Assembly: GCA_902776565.1 (NCBI GenBank)
Contig: CACYQN010000025.1
Coordinates: forward strand, 1-49,285
DNA: 49,285 bases
From: an uncultured Bacteroidia bacterium
Lineage (GTDB): Bacteria > Bacteroidota > Bacteroidia > Bacteroidales > ML635J-15
Direction: 5' to 3'
Part shown: one piece after another, positions 1-8,714 of the stretch
How the letters are laid out: each line of letters begins with the position of its first letter
Position numbering within the stretch: the first letter of the stretch is position 1
Translations under genes and position numbers: made by a program
Notes under the pieces: model-generated
Database searches by the model: none
What the model saw: only the letters and a program-made list of their open reading frames with translations
Told to the model about the DNA's origin: nothing

Positions 1-1
1 C

Positions 2-67
2 AATTCGGTCATGGGAATGAAAGCACTTGAACTACTCACCACCGAAACGGAAGAGTCTATTTTCTAA
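2..67 (+). CDS. 3' end of an unrecognised protein (partial)
   Basis: An open frame enters from the left edge and ends at TAA 65-67, giving about 21 residues (…GMKALELLTTETEESIF). The helix-like GMKALELL piece is faintly like the end of LacI-type regulators, but it is too short to assign. The same frame stays open after this stop until TGA 252-254, which is unusual and is listed as a finding. Confidence 0.4.
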   Translation, partial: NSVMGMKALELLTTETEESIF

Positions 68-219
68 GAGTGGATTGTGTTTTCTAGCATAGAACTCGCA
101 CATGTGTACAATCTGAATAAAGTCGGTCAGAAAAACTTCGAAAGGTTAGTAGAAGAACATGGTATACTGAGTATAGCCGGACATACGTGTGCGAAAAGCC
201 TTGACAAATATCGAGATTA

Positions 220-251
220 CGCAAGGGCTCTGCGGCTCTTGCGTTTTTTTT
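220..251 (+). terminator. Rho-independent terminator-like hairpin
   Basis: CGCAAG (220-225) pairs with CTTGCG (238-243) and is followed by eight T (244-251). It lies just upstream of the ohrR promoter and would separate it from whatever is transcribed from the left. Confidence 0.6.
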
Positions 252-266
252 GAAAAAAAATAAAAT

Positions 267-320
267 ATATCGTTTGCGATATAATTTTATTTTGTAATTT
301 TGCATCGCAAACGATATAAT
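267..320 (+). promoter_or_regulatory. Bacteroidota promoter with paired palindromic operators for the OhrR-type regulator
   Basis: There are two related palindromes. ATATCGTTTGCGATAT spans 267-282, and its reverse-complement core ATCGCAAACGATATAAT spans 304-320. Between and overlapping them is a Bacteroidota promoter: TTTG at 273-276 as the -33 element and TAATTTTG at 295-302 as the -7 element, 18 bp apart. One palindrome covers the -33 box and the other covers the start region. This is the layout expected of an autorepressing MarR/OhrR protein, inferred from position and symmetry. Confidence 0.75.
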
Positions 321-326
321 TTTTAT

Positions 327-782
327 ATGGCATACGAACAACTAAAATTGGACAATCAGCTTTGCTTCCGTCTGTACACGGCAGCACGACTGACGATGGG
401 CGCCTACCACCCCTATCTCGACCCACTGGGAATCACCTATCCGCAGTATCTCGTGATGCTGGTGCTCTGGGAACACGAAAAACAGACCGTAATGGACATT
501 TCACATCGTCTGCAACTCGACACCAACACGGTTACACCGCTTTTGCAGCGTATGGAGAAGGCGGGACTGATAAAACGCACCAAAGGCAAGGAAGATGCTC
601 GCCAGCGCATTGTCACGCTTACCGATAAAGGTCTTGCTATGCAGGAACAGGCAAAGCACATACCCGAATGCCTGAGCGCCGAAATTCTAAACCATATAGG
701 TTCGATTGAGGAACTGACGAAAATGATTCCAACTCTCGACAAACTCATCGAAGGACTAAAACAAACTAATAACGAACATTGA
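327..782 (+). CDS. ohrR: MarR-family, OhrR-like peroxide-sensing repressor
   Basis: A 151-residue winged-helix regulator of the MarR family. The N-terminal pattern DNQLCFRLY with Cys13 matches the peroxide-sensing cysteine of OhrR proteins (NQLCF around Cys15 in the Bacillus protein). The recognition-helix and wing region (MDISHRLQLDTNTVTPLLQRME, then KEDARQR) is typical of the subgroup. ATG 327 is chosen because a longer TTG-started frame from 300 would run through the operator and promoter. In known OhrR proteins, oxidation of this Cys releases DNA. The next gene is a glutathione peroxidase, so the regulator probably controls itself and that gene through the palindromes at 267-320. The usual partner ohr is not in view. 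Confidence 0.85.
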   Translation: MAYEQLKLDNQLCFRLYTAARLTMGAYHPYLDPLGITYPQYLVMLVLWEHEKQTVMDISHRLQLDTNTVTPLLQRMEKAGLIKRTKGKEDARQRIVTLTDKGLAMQEQAKHIPECLSAEILNHIGSIEELTKMIPTLDKLIEGLKQTNNEH

Positions 783-824
783 ATTTATTGACAAGTACAA
801 TACGATATTAAAAACAAATTTATA

Positions 825-1448
825 ATGACAAAAAGTATAATTAGCATAGCTGTCGGACTGTTTTTCATTCTGTCGGCGAATGCACAAAACAACAAGACTA
901 TGGCAACGATTTATGATTTTAAGGCCTTGAACAACAAAGGCGCAGAGGTTGAAATGTCGCAGTACCGCGGCAAAGTTCTAATGATTGTAAACACCGCTTC
1001 GAAGTGCGGTTTCACACCACAGTACGATGGTTTGGAAGCACTTTACCAGAAGTACAAGGACCAGGGATTCGTCATTCTCGGCTTCCCTTGCGACCAGTTC
1101 AAGCATCAGGAACCGGGCAGCGACGAGGAAATTGCTGAATTCTGCCGCATAAACCACGGTGTAACATTCCCATTGATGAAGAAAATTGATGTATTCGGCG
1201 AAAACGCCCACCCTATCTTCACCTACCTTACCAAGCAGGTTCCAACCGAGGAAGTGAAAGGTTTGAAGAACAAGGCCACAATGGCGTTGGTTGACAGTCT
1301 GAGCAAGTCGGAAGGTCGTGGCGAAGGCGATGTCCGCTGGAACTTCACCAAGTTCTTGATTTCGAAGGACGGTACGGTTATCAAGCGTTTCCCGCCAGTA
1401 GCAGAGCCAAAGGACATGGAAGCCGAGATTGAATCGATGTTGAAATAA
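825..1448 (+). CDS. Glutathione peroxidase family protein (thiol peroxidase), probably exported
   Basis: A 207-residue GPx-fold peroxidase that reduces hydroperoxides, in bacteria usually with thioredoxin rather than glutathione. The catalytic tetrad is visible: Cys61 in NTASKCGFTPQY, Gln91 in FPCDQF, and Trp172-Asn173 in RWNFTKFL. Cys89 is a candidate resolving cysteine. The first 20 residues (MTKSIISIAVGLFFILSANA) look like a signal peptide, placing the enzyme in the periplasm. An internal ATG at 900 would give a cytoplasmic form starting MATIYDF. It follows ohrR by 42 bp on the same strand with no terminator between, suggesting a peroxide-inducible operon. Confidence 0.9.
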   Translation: MTKSIISIAVGLFFILSANAQNNKTMATIYDFKALNNKGAEVEMSQYRGKVLMIVNTASKCGFTPQYDGLEALYQKYKDQGFVILGFPCDQFKHQEPGSDEEIAEFCRINHGVTFPLMKKIDVFGENAHPIFTYLTKQVPTEEVKGLKNKATMALVDSLSKSEGRGEGDVRWNFTKFLISKDGTVIKRFPPVAEPKDMEAEIESMLK

Positions 1449-1460
1449 TGCGGATGGGTT

Positions 1461-1646
1461 ATGGCACAAGCATGTGAAAACTGTAAGTTTCGCGCCCATT
1501 ACGACGCAAAACCGAATTCGGTATTAGGCCGCATCTGGCGCTGGCACATAAATTTCTGCCCGGGCTGGAAGTCATATTTCACCTCCCAGTCGCCAGAGCG
1601 TCAGGCAGAACTGAGAAAGCAGTACAACTTTGAAAAGTATCAATAA
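1461..1646 (+). CDS. Small conserved Cys-containing protein of unknown function
   Basis: A 61-residue basic protein, MAQACENCKFRAHYD…, with a CENC motif (Cys5, Cys8) and a third Cys33 in NFCPGW, plus several aromatic residues. The pattern resembles small uncharacterised proteins common in Bacteroidota. A metal or redox role for the CxxC is possible but not shown. It starts 12 bp after the peroxidase stop and is followed by a strong terminator, so it is probably the last gene of the ohrR-peroxidase operon. Confidence 0.7.
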   Translation: MAQACENCKFRAHYDAKPNSVLGRIWRWHINFCPGWKSYFTSQSPERQAELRKQYNFEKYQ

Positions 1647-1691
1647 AATGATTGGCAAATAAAAGGTGTGCTGCCGATAGGAAATGTAAAG

Positions 1692-1731
1692 CACCGCAAA
1701 GAAAACTAATGACTTTGCGGTGTTTTTTTTT
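1692..1731 (+). terminator. Rho-independent terminator of the peroxide operon
   Basis: CACCGCAAAG (1692-1701) and CTTTGCGGTG (1713-1722) form a perfect 10-bp stem, followed by nine T (1723-1731). Confidence 0.9.
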
Positions 1732-1746
1732 GAGCATAGTCAATTC

Positions 1747-3084
1747 TCACACATAATGATACCTTTCCTTGTATTTCCGTAACATCAGCAACGACAAGAC
1801 CAAAGCCATTATTTCCGCCAAAATAACCGCGAACCAGATGCCGTCCAAACCGAAAACCAAAGGCAGAACAAGCACGGCAATAGTTTCGAACACGAGCGTA
1901 CGGGCAGTTGCCAGTACAGCCGAGACAACTCCATTGTTGAGCGCAGTGAAAAACGACGAGACATAACCGTTGAACCCCGCCAACAGGAACGAAATGCTGT
2001 AGATGCGAAAAGCCATAACAGTAAGTTCCCGCAAATCAGAATCATAACCTGCGAAAAGCAAAGCCAATGGTCTCGCTAGAAATTGTGTGACAATGACAAG
2101 CCCAGCACTTATTAATGCAATGATATGCACACTTTTAAGAAACACATTCTTCAATTCCTCATCGTTACGCGCACCATAGTTGTAGCTGACAATCGGAGCA
2201 GAAACCATGCAGAAACCAATAAACAGAGTGAAGAATATAAAAGTGATGTACATTATAACTCCATAAGCCGCCACGCCATCCTCGCCTATATACTTCATAA
2301 GCTGATAGTTGTAAAGTGCAGAAACTACCGTCATCGACACGGTTGAGAAAAATTCGCTCATACCGTTGACCGTTGTCTGCCACAATGCCTTAAAGTCAAA
2401 AAGAGGCTTAACAATACGTAGCAGAGATGTATTGGGAAACGCAAAATAAAACACAGGAATCACGCCGCCGACCACCTGCGACAATACCGTAGCAAAGGCC
2501 GCCCCCATCAGTCCCCAGTCGAACAACAGAATGAAAACTATGTCGAGAAGAATGTTCAGTACACCAGAAATCACTGTAACCAGCAAGCCCATCTTTGGTC
2601 GTTCGGCAGTTACAAAAAGCGACTGGAACATATTCTGAAGCGTGAAGAACGGCAACGCAACCAGAACAATCTGTCCATAAACAACGCTATCATTCAGCAA
2701 CTTGCCTGTTGCGCCAAGCATAATTGCGACAGGTCTAACCAATATATAACCCAATACGCCTAGCACAATTCCCGACAATATTCCCACAAGCACAAGCATT
2801 GAGAAAATTCGGTTTGCCTTTTCATTGTCATTTTCCCCTATAGTCTTGGCAATCAAAGCACTTCCGCCAGAGCCGAACATAAAGCCAACAATTCCAAGAA
2901 ACATCAGCAAGGGCATTATAAGATTGATTGCGGCAAAAGGTGTCTTGCCTACAAAATTCGACACAAAAATACCGTCCACCACGCCATAAATCGATGTAAA
3001 TACCATCATTACCATCGACGGCAAGGTAAACCTCAGCAACTTGCTATAGCTGAAATGGTCGGACAGTTGGATAATTTGTGCCAT
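1747..3084 (-). CDS. MATE-family multidrug efflux transporter
   Basis: A 445-residue integral membrane protein with about 12 hydrophobic segments in two similar halves, the usual size for MATE antiporters. The N-terminal region (LRFTLPSMVMMVFTSIYGVVDGIFVSNFVG) and the GSGGSALIAKTIGE loop match the MepA-like branch. These proteins export cationic drugs in exchange for Na+ or H+ across the inner membrane. It starts 34 bp after the tolC-like gene and has no promoter of its own that I can see, so the two are likely co-transcribed. Pairing a MATE with an outer-membrane channel gene is less common than the RND pairing found next door. Confidence 0.92.
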   Translation of the reverse strand: MAQIIQLSDHFSYSKLLRFTLPSMVMMVFTSIYGVVDGIFVSNFVGKTPFAAINLIMPLLMFLGIVGFMFGSGGSALIAKTIGENDNEKANRIFSMLVLVGILSGIVLGVLGYILVRPVAIMLGATGKLLNDSVVYGQIVLVALPFFTLQNMFQSLFVTAERPKMGLLVTVISGVLNILLDIVFILLFDWGLMGAAFATVLSQVVGGVIPVFYFAFPNTSLLRIVKPLFDFKALWQTTVNGMSEFFSTVSMTVVSALYNYQLMKYIGEDGVAAYGVIMYITFIFFTLFIGFCMVSAPIVSYNYGARNDEELKNVFLKSVHIIALISAGLVIVTQFLARPLALLFAGYDSDLRELTVMAFRIYSISFLLAGFNGYVSSFFTALNNGVVSAVLATARTLVFETIAVLVLPLVFGLDGIWFAVILAEIMALVLSLLMLRKYKERYHYV

Positions 3085-3118
3085 TGTTTCTAATTTTCAG
3101 GTTGCAAAACTACAATTT

Positions 3119-4444
3119 TCATTGTTCGGGACAAACCGCCTTATACAAATTGATGAAACTCTGTTGCATTTCGAGCCAGTCGGCTGTCTGCTGAAGCTGG
3201 GCATCGAGCCAAGCACTCTGGGCGACAAGCACTTCCAGATAGGTTGTGCTGGCATAGCGGTTATGTTCAATGCTGTTTTCGTAGGCTTTTTGCGCAGCGT
3301 CCACCTGCAGAGTACGAGCCTCTTCTCGCGCACGGCAAGCCAGACAATCGGCCAAAGCATTGCGGACTTCGCCACCCGCAGTAAGCAAAGCCTTCTCGAA
3401 AGCAATCAGCGCCTGCTCGCGCTGCAATTTTGCCACTTTCAGGTTGGCTTTCAGACGCCCCATGGCAAACAGTGGCTGCACGAGCGTACCGATGGCATTG
3501 AGCAGAAGCTGGGCTGGATTAATAATTATGCCTATGTTGTTTGTCCAGCCCATGCTTCCGCTAACTGAAAATGTTGGATAAAACTCCGACCGCGCAACTT
3601 TCACATTGCTAAACATCGACCGAATTTCGTATTCCGCCGCCAATACATCGGGACGCGATGACAAGGTTTCGAGCGGAACCAATCTATCCACATTCATTAC
3701 AACGCCTTTCGCTTCTTCCAATGATGTCCGCCTTATATGTTCAGGGTGACGATTAAGCATTAGACAAATGGCTGTTTCGGTTTTCAAAATTTGCGCTTCG
3801 AGCATCGCCAATGATGCAACAACTCCTTGATAAGATGCTTCGGCTTGATTTACAGCCGCTTCGCTTTGTTGCCCGACTTCTTGAAAAGCACGGAGAGCAC
3901 GCAGATTTTCCTGCTGTATATTTATAGCCTCGTGTGTAATGGCATATTGTCTGTCGAGCATAATAAGAGTGTAGTAGGCATTTGCCAGTTCGACAACTAT
4001 CTGTATTCTAGTATATTTCAACTGGGCGGTATCCTTCTGCAACTGCAATTTTGCCATTTCCTTCTGATAATGCTGCTTGCCACCGAAATTAAGTTCCCAG
4101 TTCATCGTAACAGGCAACTCGTATGTAAGTGCCGATGAAGAACCTTGCGCTTTCGACACCGAAGCCGACGGTGCAAACGAAAAACTTGGCAGATAGCTCA
4201 ACTTTGCAGATTTAAGCATTGCCTCCGACTGCTCCAGAGCAAGTTGTGCAATCCGCAGGTCGCTGTTCGAGTCCAATGCCTCGGCAATGTAGTTTTGCAA
4301 CAGAGAGTCGGGAAAAATTTGTTGCCACGATTGAGTTTGCTGTTGTGGTTGTAGGTCGGCAACAGTCTTGTCCTTTCGTGAGTTTTGGGCAAAACAATCT
4401 GCAAACATTAACACTACACTTACTATAAGCAAGATATGTTTCAT
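3119..4444 (-). CDS. TolC/OprM-like outer membrane efflux protein
   Basis: A 441-residue outer-membrane factor. After a signal peptide (MKHILLIVSVVLMFADCFAQ) come two repeated coiled-coil halves, with typical stretches such as NYIAEALDSNSDLRIAQLALEQ and SRPDVLAAEYEIR, as in OEP-family efflux channels. I chose ATG 4444 because it begins the signal peptide; a TTG frame from 4480 would overlap the promoter. The RND adaptor and pump at 5589-9845 lack an outer-membrane gene of their own. Their promoter carries the same 17-bp sequence at the same spacing, so this protein is probably their channel, encoded in a separate but co-regulated unit. Confidence 0.9.
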   Translation of the reverse strand: MKHILLIVSVVLMFADCFAQNSRKDKTVADLQPQQQTQSWQQIFPDSLLQNYIAEALDSNSDLRIAQLALEQSEAMLKSAKLSYLPSFSFAPSASVSKAQGSSSALTYELPVTMNWELNFGGKQHYQKEMAKLQLQKDTAQLKYTRIQIVVELANAYYTLIMLDRQYAITHEAINIQQENLRALRAFQEVGQQSEAAVNQAEASYQGVVASLAMLEAQILKTETAICLMLNRHPEHIRRTSLEEAKGVVMNVDRLVPLETLSSRPDVLAAEYEIRSMFSNVKVARSEFYPTFSVSGSMGWTNNIGIIINPAQLLLNAIGTLVQPLFAMGRLKANLKVAKLQREQALIAFEKALLTAGGEVRNALADCLACRAREEARTLQVDAAQKAYENSIEHNRYASTTYLEVLVAQSAWLDAQLQQTADWLEMQQSFINLYKAVCPEQ

Positions 4445-4467
4445 TGAAAAAGCATTATTTCTGTTTG

Positions 4468-4534
4468 CAAAAATCATCAAAAAACATATTCCTCAGATGA
4501 ATAAATCAGGTACAGAGTTGTATATTTTAGGAAC
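4468..4534 (-). promoter_or_regulatory. Promoter of the tolC-MATE operon with a shared 17-bp upstream site
   Basis: Read on the minus strand, GATTTTTG at 4475-4468 is one base off the TAnnTTTG -7 box. Starting 43 bp farther upstream, at 4518-4534, the plus strand reads TTGTATATTTTAGGAAC. The identical 17 bp occur at 9922-9938, also exactly 43 bp from the -7 box of the RND operon. I infer an activator-binding site. Confidence 0.7.
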
Positions 4535-4552
4535 ACAAAGGAATGGTTTTGG

Positions 4553-5551
4553 ATGACTAGAAATTTAAAATACAAAAATTGCATACCTAATATTGTTAAT
4601 AAGTTTATGCGGGTCAATTATTTCGTCAATTTTGCAATTGATTCCAAACGTCTGGACGAAAGTGCAAAACATGAAAGTGTGGACAACATTCTGCGAAAAC
4701 TCAAACTTGTCAATAAACAGGGACAACTTACTTTCGCTGCATTGATGCTGTTCGGAAAAGATATTGAAAATTTCTGTCTTTCAGCATCGTTTCGTATAGG
4801 TAGATTCGGAGCAACACAAGCCGACTTGATTTTCGATGACAACATTGTTTGCCCACTTATCAAAATGCCAGAACGTATAATGCAAACTTTGCGTAGCCGA
4901 TATTTGATTGCACCTGTAAAATATGATGGTATGCGTCGTGTAGAACCATTGGAAATTCCCGAAGATGCACTCAGAGAAATGATTTGCAATTCTATTGTGC
5001 ATAAGGATTACCGAGGGACATTCATTCAGATGCGAGTTTGGGATGACCATATTGATTTATGGAATAGCGGCGTTTTCCCACCAGAAATTACTTCGGAGAA
5101 TTTGATGACAACTCATGAGTCTCATCCGAGAAATGAACTTATAGCCAAAGTGTTTTATTTGGCAGGTTTCATTGAAAGCTGGGGACGTGGTTACGAAAAG
5201 ATTAAGAGTGCATTTGCAAAAGAAAACCTTCAGATTCCTACTTTTGAGCAAGTACGAGGTGGAGTTTTGGCAACAATACAACGCGAAAGATTTGTTGAAC
5301 TGAGAAACCAAAATGTCGGTGATAATGTCGGTGATGTGTCGGAAATGGAACTTACTGAAAGACAGAAGAATATCCTAAGTTTAATAAAGGACAATCCATA
5401 TATCTCTGCCACTCAAATGTCGGTGATGTTGTCGGTGATAAAACGAACAATAGAACGAGAACTTGCAGTAATGAAAAAGAATGGCATTATTTATAGGGAA
5501 GGAAATGCAAGAACTGGTTGTTGGGTGATAAATTCCCCATATAAAAATTAG
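4553..5551 (+). pseudogene. 5'-truncated AlbA/HATPase-type (RecG-like) transcriptional regulator
   Basis: The open frame encodes 332 residues from ATG 4553 (or 314 from ATG 4607). From about residue 30 it matches the second half of the AlbA_2 + HATPase_c_4 regulator family: FGKDIENFCLSASFRIGRF, the ALREMICNSIVHKDY box, SHPRNELIAKVFYLAGFIESWGRGYEKI, then a C-terminal winged helix (ERQKNILSLI…RTIERELAVMKKNGII). Full-length relatives are roughly 480-560 residues and begin with an AlbA_2 domain, which is absent. The space it would occupy holds the tolC promoter, and the first 25-30 residues look random. It could still be translated as a short form; I favour a decayed gene. Confidence 0.65.
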
Positions 5552-5588
5552 GCAGCCACAATTTCGGTAGTTCAAACTACCATATTAG

Positions 5589-8500
5589 TCACTTATGTTC
5601 CTCTTCTCCAGCAAAAACCTTTCCTCCCCTCTCCTGCCACTTCTGGAACACCACAAACAACGACGGCACAGCGATTAGTAGCCCAATGGTTCCGAACAAC
5701 ATTCCACCCACCACGCACACACCTATGGTATGACTGCCGTTTGCCCCTGCTCCAGAGGCAAACATCAATGGCAACATACCGAAAATCATGGTTAAAGAAG
5801 TCATCAGGATAGGACGCAGACGCATCTTGGCACCTTGTAGCGCAGCCTGCTTGAGCGAAAGTCCCGACTTTCGGCTTTGCGAAGCGTACTCGGTAATCAG
5901 TATTGCAGTCTTCGACAGCAGTCCGACAAGCATAATAAGTCCAATCTGCATATAAATGTTGTTCTCAATGCCGAAAATCTTCGCAAAAAGCAGACTTCCT
6001 GCCAGTCCAAAATGAACAGACAGCATTACCGCCAATGGAGTAAACAGGCTTTCGTACAATGCAACCATTACCAAATAAACGAATAATATGCTGATAATTA
6101 GAATTATGACAATGCTATTCCCTGTCTTGCTCTCCTCGCGGGTTATACCGCTGAACTCGACACTGTAGCCCACAGGCAATTCCTTGTCGGCGACCTCTCG
6201 AATAGCCTTGATTGCAGAACCCGTACTGCCCCCCTCGGCAACATTGCCCGAAACATCAATGCAACTTAGCATATTAAGGCTACTAAGTGTCTGCGGCATA
6301 TATTCCTTAGTAAGAGTAACGAACTGAGTAATTGGCAACATTGCACCCGATTCGGAGCGGACAAAAAGTTGCTCCAACGATTCGGGGCGGGAACGGTCTG
6401 AGGGGCGAAGCTGTAGAGCAACTTGGTAATTTTTAGAGTAGTTATTGAAGTATGAGATGTAATCGCCCCCCAGATACGAACCCATTTCATTCAGTACGGT
6501 TGCTGGAGAAATCCCCGTTTTTTTGCATCGTGAAACATCCACATCGACACGATATTGTGGATAATTGACATCAAAATTGGAATATATGTCGCCTATTTCT
6601 GGGCGTTCGCTTAGTTTTTCAACAAAATTGTCGGTTACTTGCTTCAATGTGTAGATATCGGAACCATTACGGTCCTGGACCGAAAATTCAAATCCTCCAC
6701 CTCCGCCATAACCATCAATCATTCCAGGCTCCATCACAAACGACTCGGCTTCGTGTTCCTGCGCCACTATCTCTTCGATTTGCAACATAATTCCTGCCGA
6801 AGAATTTTCGTAGCCCTTGCGTTCGCTCCACGGCTTCAACTGCACAAAAATCTCCGCTCCATTGCTTCCAGAACCAATGCCCACCACTCCACCAACCGAT
6901 TCAACTGCAGGCAGTTCCTGAATCTTGTCGCTAACACGGTTCATTATAGTGCGCGTCTTATCCATCGAATACCCTGCAGGAGCATTTATTTCCACAAACA
7001 ATGTTCCCATATCCTCTGATGGTACAAATCCAGTCGGTACTGCCTTGAAAAGCAACACCATAAGTACAATGGCGACAACGACACAACCTATCGTAATCCA
7101 TTTGCGCCTAATGAAAAACAACACCATATTTCCGTAATGCCTTGCCAACGACTTGAATGTGGTTTCGTACGCCTTTCTTATACGCGAAGAAAATGAACCA
7201 TTAGTGTCTGTCACTGGTTTTAGAATTAGAGCACACAATGCAGGCGACAGCGTAAGCGCGTTTACAAACGAAATGCCGACTGCAACCGCCATCGTCAAGC
7301 CAAACTGCCTGAAAAATATGTCAGTTGTGCCACCCATAAACGAAACGGGAATGAAAATTACCATAAACACCAGCGAGGTCGTAAAAAGTGTTACCGACAA
7401 GCCTTTCATAGCACCAACCGAAGCCTCGTGCGCCGACTTGCAACCCGAATCGAATCGAGCCTTTACCGCTTCGACCACAACGATTGAATCATCAACCACT
7501 GTGCCTATCACAAGCACCAATGCAAAGAGCGTGAGCAAGTTGATTGAGAAACCCGCGATTTTCATAAAGGCAAATGTACCGACGAGCGAAACAATAATTC
7601 CGATGGCAGGAATAATCGTGGCACGGAAATCCTGCAAGAAGAAAAACACAACCACAAGAACCAAAAGTATTGCAATAATGAGAGTTACAATGACCTCGCG
7701 GATTGATGCGAAAAGGAAATCGTTGGTATTGTCGAAAGTTACGATGCGGATGTCCTTGGGTAAGTTTTTCTCCACATCTTCAAGCAACTTGTCAATTTCA
7801 AGGTTAATTTTTGTGGCATTGGAACCTGCAATCTGATGCACAGAACCCATAACGCCCGGATGACCGTTTATTCTATTCGTAAATGCATAGTCGGATTGCC
7901 CCAATTCAATGTCGGCAACATCTTTAAGATACAGTTCCTCGCCAGTTGGCAACGAGGCAATAACCAAGTTCTCAAACTCGGAAATCTCGGTCTTGCGACC
8001 AGTATAGCGCAGTGAATATTGGAAAACATTGTCGGAATTTTCGCCCAGTGCACCAACAGACGCCTCGATATTCTGCTCTGCCAGAACCTCGCTTATGTCG
8101 CTTGGCATAAGGCTGTGACGAGCCATCACATCGGGCTTAAGCCAGATACGCATAGCATATTGTGAGCCCCAGACTTCCACCTTTCCGACTCCATTTATGC
8201 GCATGATGGCCGGTCGAAGGTTGTTGTAGAAATAGTTGCTAAGAAAATTCTCGTCGTAAGTACCATCTGGACTTTCCAAGGCTATGATTCGCAGTTGTCC
8301 AGGCTGTTGCTTTTCGGTAGAAACGCCCAATTGAAGCACCTCGGCTGGCAACTGTGCCTGCGCCTGAATGACGCGGTTTTGCACATAAACCGCAGCCATA
8401 TCGGCATTGGTGCCCTGCTCGAAGAAAACCGTTATGCTTGCCGAACCATTGCTTGCCGACGAGGTCATATAGGTCATACCTTCCACCCCGTTTATCGCTT

Positions 8501-8702
8501 CTTCCAATGGCATAACCACGCTTTTGTGTACGGTTTCGGCACTTGCCCCCGGATACGAAGCCCCCACATATATTGCAGGCGGAGCAATGTCGGGATATTT
8601 CTCCACCGGCAAGGTCGTGAGCGCAATTGCCCCCAGCGCCACAATGAAAACACTGATGACTATTGAAAGCAACGGTCGGTCTATAAAGGTCTTGAAATTC
8701 AT
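5589..8702 (-). CDS. RND-family multidrug efflux pump, inner-membrane subunit (AcrB-like, HAE1)
   Basis: A 1037-residue proton-driven RND transporter of normal HAE1 length. The N-terminus MNFKTFIDRPLLSIVISVFIVALG is classic. The proton-relay residues are present: the Asp pair in VIGTVVDDSIVVVEAV in TM4 and the Lys in LVGLLSKTAILITEYA in TM10. Two large periplasmic porter domains separate the two six-helix bundles. The start is set at ATG 8702, since a TTG three codons earlier is less likely. The adaptor gene ends 12 bp upstream. The pump forms a tripartite complex with that adaptor and a TolC-like channel, most likely the one at 3119-4444. Confidence 0.95.
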   Translation of the reverse strand: MNFKTFIDRPLLSIVISVFIVALGAIALTTLPVEKYPDIAPPAIYVGASYPGASAETVHKSVVMPLEEAINGVEGMTYMTSSASNGSASITVFFEQGTNADMAAVYVQNRVIQAQAQLPAEVLQLGVSTEKQQPGQLRIIALESPDGTYDENFLSNYFYNNLRPAIMRINGVGKVEVWGSQYAMRIWLKPDVMARHSLMPSDISEVLAEQNIEASVGALGENSDNVFQYSLRYTGRKTEISEFENLVIASLPTGEELYLKDVADIELGQSDYAFTNRINGHPGVMGSVHQIAGSNATKINLEIDKLLEDVEKNLPKDIRIVTFDNTNDFLFASIREVIVTLIIAILLVLVVVFFFLQDFRATIIPAIGIIVSLVGTFAFMKIAGFSINLLTLFALVLVIGTVVDDSIVVVEAVKARFDSGCKSAHEASVGAMKGLSVTLFTTSLVFMVIFIPVSFMGGTTDIFFRQFGLTMAVAVGISFVNALTLSPALCALILKPVTDTNGSFSSRIRKAYETTFKSLARHYGNMVLFFIRRKWITIGCVVVAIVLMVLLFKAVPTGFVPSEDMGTLFVEINAPAGYSMDKTRTIMNRVSDKIQELPAVESVGGVVGIGSGSNGAEIFVQLKPWSERKGYENSSAGIMLQIEEIVAQEHEAESFVMEPGMIDGYGGGGGFEFSVQDRNGSDIYTLKQVTDNFVEKLSERPEIGDIYSNFDVNYPQYRVDVDVSRCKKTGISPATVLNEMGSYLGGDYISYFNNYSKNYQVALQLRPSDRSRPESLEQLFVRSESGAMLPITQFVTLTKEYMPQTLSSLNMLSCIDVSGNVAEGGSTGSAIKAIREVADKELPVGYSVEFSGITREESKTGNSIVIILIISILFVYLVMVALYESLFTPLAVMLSVHFGLAGSLLFAKIFGIENNIYMQIGLIMLVGLLSKTAILITEYASQSRKSGLSLKQAALQGAKMRLRPILMTSLTMIFGMLPLMFASGAGANGSHTIGVCVVGGMLFGTIGLLIAVPSLFVVFQKWQERGGKVFAGEEEHK

Positions 8703-8714
8703 AATTTTCAATTT

